A DNA stretch of 7,260 bases from DATJQF01 sp035505995 (lineage in GTDB: Bacteria > Bacteroidota > Bacteroidia > Bacteroidales > FEN-979): assembly GCA_035505995.1 (NCBI GenBank), contig DATJQF010000242.1:1-7260 (forward strand). The letters are read 5' to 3'. The position numbers were made by a program, and so were the translations under genes. The notes below the pieces were generated by a model. That model ran no database searches and was not told the DNA's origin. It was given only the letters and a program-made list of their open reading frames with translations. This document shows, in pieces, positions 6,592 through 7,260 of the stretch (the stretch's first letter is position 1; each line of letters opens with the position of its first letter).

Positions 6592-6629
6592 ATTACAGAT
6601 TAGGGATTACGGATTACGGATTAGGGATT
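6592..6629. repeat. Left heptamer array (ATTACGG/ATTAGGG), inverted relative to the right array
   Basis: This is a tandem array of a 7-base unit. One degenerate unit (ATTACAG, 6592-6598) is followed by four clean ones, ATTAGGG, ATTACGG, ATTACGG and ATTAGGG (6599-6626), and a partial ATT. It begins 11 bases after the yidC stop. Read on the minus strand the units are CCCTAAT or CCGTAAT, and they supply the last codons and stop of the four-helix-bundle gene. The only variable position in clean units is C versus G. It forms an inverted pair with the array at 7088-7162. Confidence 0.93.
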
Positions 6630-6984
6630 TATCAATAGTCGCTTTCAAGGTTTTTTGGATACTGCCGGCAATCCTTACCAGTTGTTCACAATCTCTTATC
6701 ATCACTATCTTTTGATCATCTGTAAGGAACTTACTTTCACTGAGAAGCTTTAACCAAAAAAGTGTTTCCCTGGCTTCTTTATAGACCACTGACATTTTAG
6801 CGTGAAATTCTTTACGGGAATGACTTCCCAGTGCTTCTTCCACATTTGCCGCAATGGAAGTTCCGCTCCTCAACACCTGTTTTGACAGGACAAATTCATT
6901 TTGTTTTATCAGGAATTTATAGAGCTGGACTATTTTTAAAGCAAATGCAAAGGATTTCTCCTGGACCAGATTTCCACTTTTCAT
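6607..6984 (-). CDS. Four-helix-bundle protein, 23S rRNA intervening-sequence (IVP/S23) family
   Basis: A complete 125-residue protein, the usual length for this family (PF05635/TIGR02436 type). Relatives are encoded within 23S rRNA intervening sequences, as free-standing genes common in Bacteroidota, or as Avd accessory proteins of diversity-generating retroelements; the function of free-standing members is unknown, though the fold is a pentamer-forming, nucleic-acid-binding bundle in Avd. Seen directly: four predicted helices (about 9-28, 31-53, 57-82, 87-115), the family core RSGTSIAANVEEALG at 39-53, SRKEF at 56-60, and EARETLFWLKLL at 70-81. The protein is rich in Lys and Arg. The start ATG (6982-6984) has an AT-rich leader with no Shine-Dalgarno. 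The last six codons, S-L-I-R-N-P, and the stop TAA are read from the left heptamer array. The gene converges on yidC. No rRNA, reverse transcriptase or variable repeat is nearby, so neither an rRNA insertion nor a DGR role is supported. Confidence 0.9.
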   Translation of the reverse strand: MKSGNLVQEKSFAFALKIVQLYKFLIKQNEFVLSKQVLRSGTSIAANVEEALGSHSRKEFHAKMSVVYKEARETLFWLKLLSESKFLTDDQKIVMIRDCEQLVRIAGSIQKTLKATIDKSLIRNP

Positions 6985-6990
6985 AATTAT

Positions 6991-7026
6991 TATCGATTAA
7001 TGAGAATTATTTGACATTAATCGGTA
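6991..7026. promoter_or_regulatory. Inverted repeat just upstream of the four-helix-bundle gene
   Basis: CGATTAATG (6994-7002) and CATTAATCG (7015-7023) are perfect 9-base inverted arms around a 12-base AT-rich spacer. Allowing one mismatch, the arms extend to 12 bases each (6991-7002 and 7015-7026). The repeat ends six bases upstream of the start codon of the minus-strand gene, so it could be an operator or a hairpin in the mRNA leader. The arm contains TTAATCGG, close to the TAATCCG heptamer. No confident promoter was found for this gene; TATATTTA (complement of 7070-7077) is a weak -7-like match. Confidence 0.5.
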
Positions 7027-7087
7027 AAATCCAAAAAGGTGAAAGAAAAAAAATGAATTTTCTTCGGATTAAATATACCCCCCTGAT

Positions 7088-7162
7088 CAATCCGTAATCC
7101 GTAATCCGTAATCCCTAATCCGTAATCCCTAATCCCTAATCCGTAATCCGTAATCCGTAATC
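7088..7162. repeat. Right heptamer array (TAATCCG/TAATCCC)
   Basis: Nine clean tandem 7-base units occupy 7095-7157, flanked by partial units CAATCCG (7088-7094) and TAATC (7158-7162). The seventh base alternates between G and C, in order G G C G C C G G G; nothing else varies in the clean units. The array is in inverted orientation to the one at 6592-6629 and lies between the four-helix-bundle gene and the stop codon of the next minus-strand gene, only five bases from that stop. Confidence 0.95.
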
Positions 7163-7167
7163 AGGAT

Positions 7168-7260
7168 TTATCCCAGGTAAGAGAGAAAGGCTTCCATCCC
7201 CTTCTGTTTGGCTTCATCAAACTCAAAGGAGATGTTTCTCTGCAGGTAGGCCAGGCAATC
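7168..7260 (-). CDS. 3' end of a minus-strand gene, possibly MqnA-like (menaquinone biosynthesis)
   Basis: An open frame of 30 codons runs in from the right window edge and ends at TAA (7168-7170). The tail reads D-C-L-A-Y-L-Q-R-N-I-S-F-E-F-D-E, then A-K-Q-K-G-M-E-A-F-L-S-Y-L-G. The pattern of an N-I-S-[FY]-x-[FL]-D element followed by an amphipathic helix with a K-x-G-[ML] turn and a hydrophobic F-L-x-Y-L end resembles, from memory, C-termini of Bacteroidota MqnA/MqnD-type substrate-binding-fold enzymes (chorismate dehydratase of the futalosine route). Too little is present to be certain of identity; that it is coding is likely from codon use and the absence of stops. It points the same way as the four-helix-bundle gene, with the right heptamer array in between. 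Confidence 0.55.
   Translation of the reverse strand, partial: DCLAYLQRNISFEFDEAKQKGMEAFLSYLG

Larger units (their letters stand above)
6596..7164. mobile_element. Candidate small element: four-helix-bundle gene between inverted heptamer arrays
   Basis: The complement of 6596-6629 aligns with 7131-7164 over 34 bases with only two mismatches, forming long terminal inverted repeats around a single gene. The interior is visibly AT-richer than the flanking housekeeping genes, which suggests separate ancestry. The outermost bases are CAG on the plus strand at both ends (6596-6598 and 7162-7164), which breaks the inverted symmetry there. I see no clear target-site duplication and no transposase or recombinase, so movement would need help in trans. 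Calling it mobile is inference; it might instead be a repeat cassette that spreads by recombination. Confidence 0.45.

Noticed and set aside
6607..6984. Intervening sequence within a 23S rRNA gene
   Set aside because: The flanks are yidC and another protein gene; no rRNA sequence is present.
7088..7162. CRISPR array
   Set aside because: The unit is 7 bases in direct tandem without spacers, and no cas gene is present.
6592..7162. Diversity-generating retroelement, because the four-helix-bundle family includes Avd
   Set aside because: There is no reverse transcriptase, template repeat or variable repeat in the window.
7088..7162. Replication origin iterons or telomere-like repeats
   Set aside because: No initiator gene, DnaA-box cluster or contig-end structure is seen, and the arrays flank a single gene symmetrically, which fits an element end better.

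Overview
The window looks like a chromosomal segment from a moderately GC-rich member of the Bacteroidota. Four things suggest this. Start codons lack Shine-Dalgarno sequences and have A-rich leaders. Several starts are preceded by TTTG / TAnnTTTG promoter-like elements, the type described for this phylum. pyrG and yidC are adjacent, and YidC is long with a large periplasmic domain. A 23S-IVP-type four-helix-bundle gene lies outside any rRNA. These are inferences from sequence style; no rRNA is present to confirm them.

Layout. Positions 1-868 (minus) hold the N-terminal 289 residues of L-serine ammonia-lyase (sdaA), cut off by the window edge. An 80-base gap with a strong GC-rich palindrome (883-944) separates it from a complete GAPDH gene (gap, 949-1953, minus). 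A divergent promoter region (1954-2083) leads to a plus-strand PPDK/PEP-synthase regulatory protein (DUF299 family, 2084-2911, GTG start). It is followed by CTP synthase (pyrG, 2986-4635), which overlaps the membrane insertase gene yidC (4632-6581) by ATGA. Past yidC the sequence becomes visibly AT-richer. A small minus-strand four-helix-bundle gene (6607-6984) sits there between two arrays of a 7-base repeat in opposite orientation. The last 93 bases (minus) are the 3' end of another protein gene, possibly MqnA-like.

How the genes fit together. sdaA (serine to pyruvate), gap (triose phosphate step) and the DUF299 protein (switches PPDK or PEP synthase, pyruvate to PEP) all touch the pyruvate/PEP node, so the left half reads as a small central-carbon cluster. 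pyrG and yidC are housekeeping genes that are probably co-translated. No >300-base stretch lacks a gene.

Most unusual is the segment at about 6596-7164: a four-helix-bundle gene enclosed by near-perfect inverted heptamer arrays, one of which supplies the gene's last codons and stop. It looks like a small mobile or dispersed element. I found no transposase, CRISPR array, tRNA, rRNA or reverse transcriptase. Apart from this element the window is ordinary housekeeping DNA.
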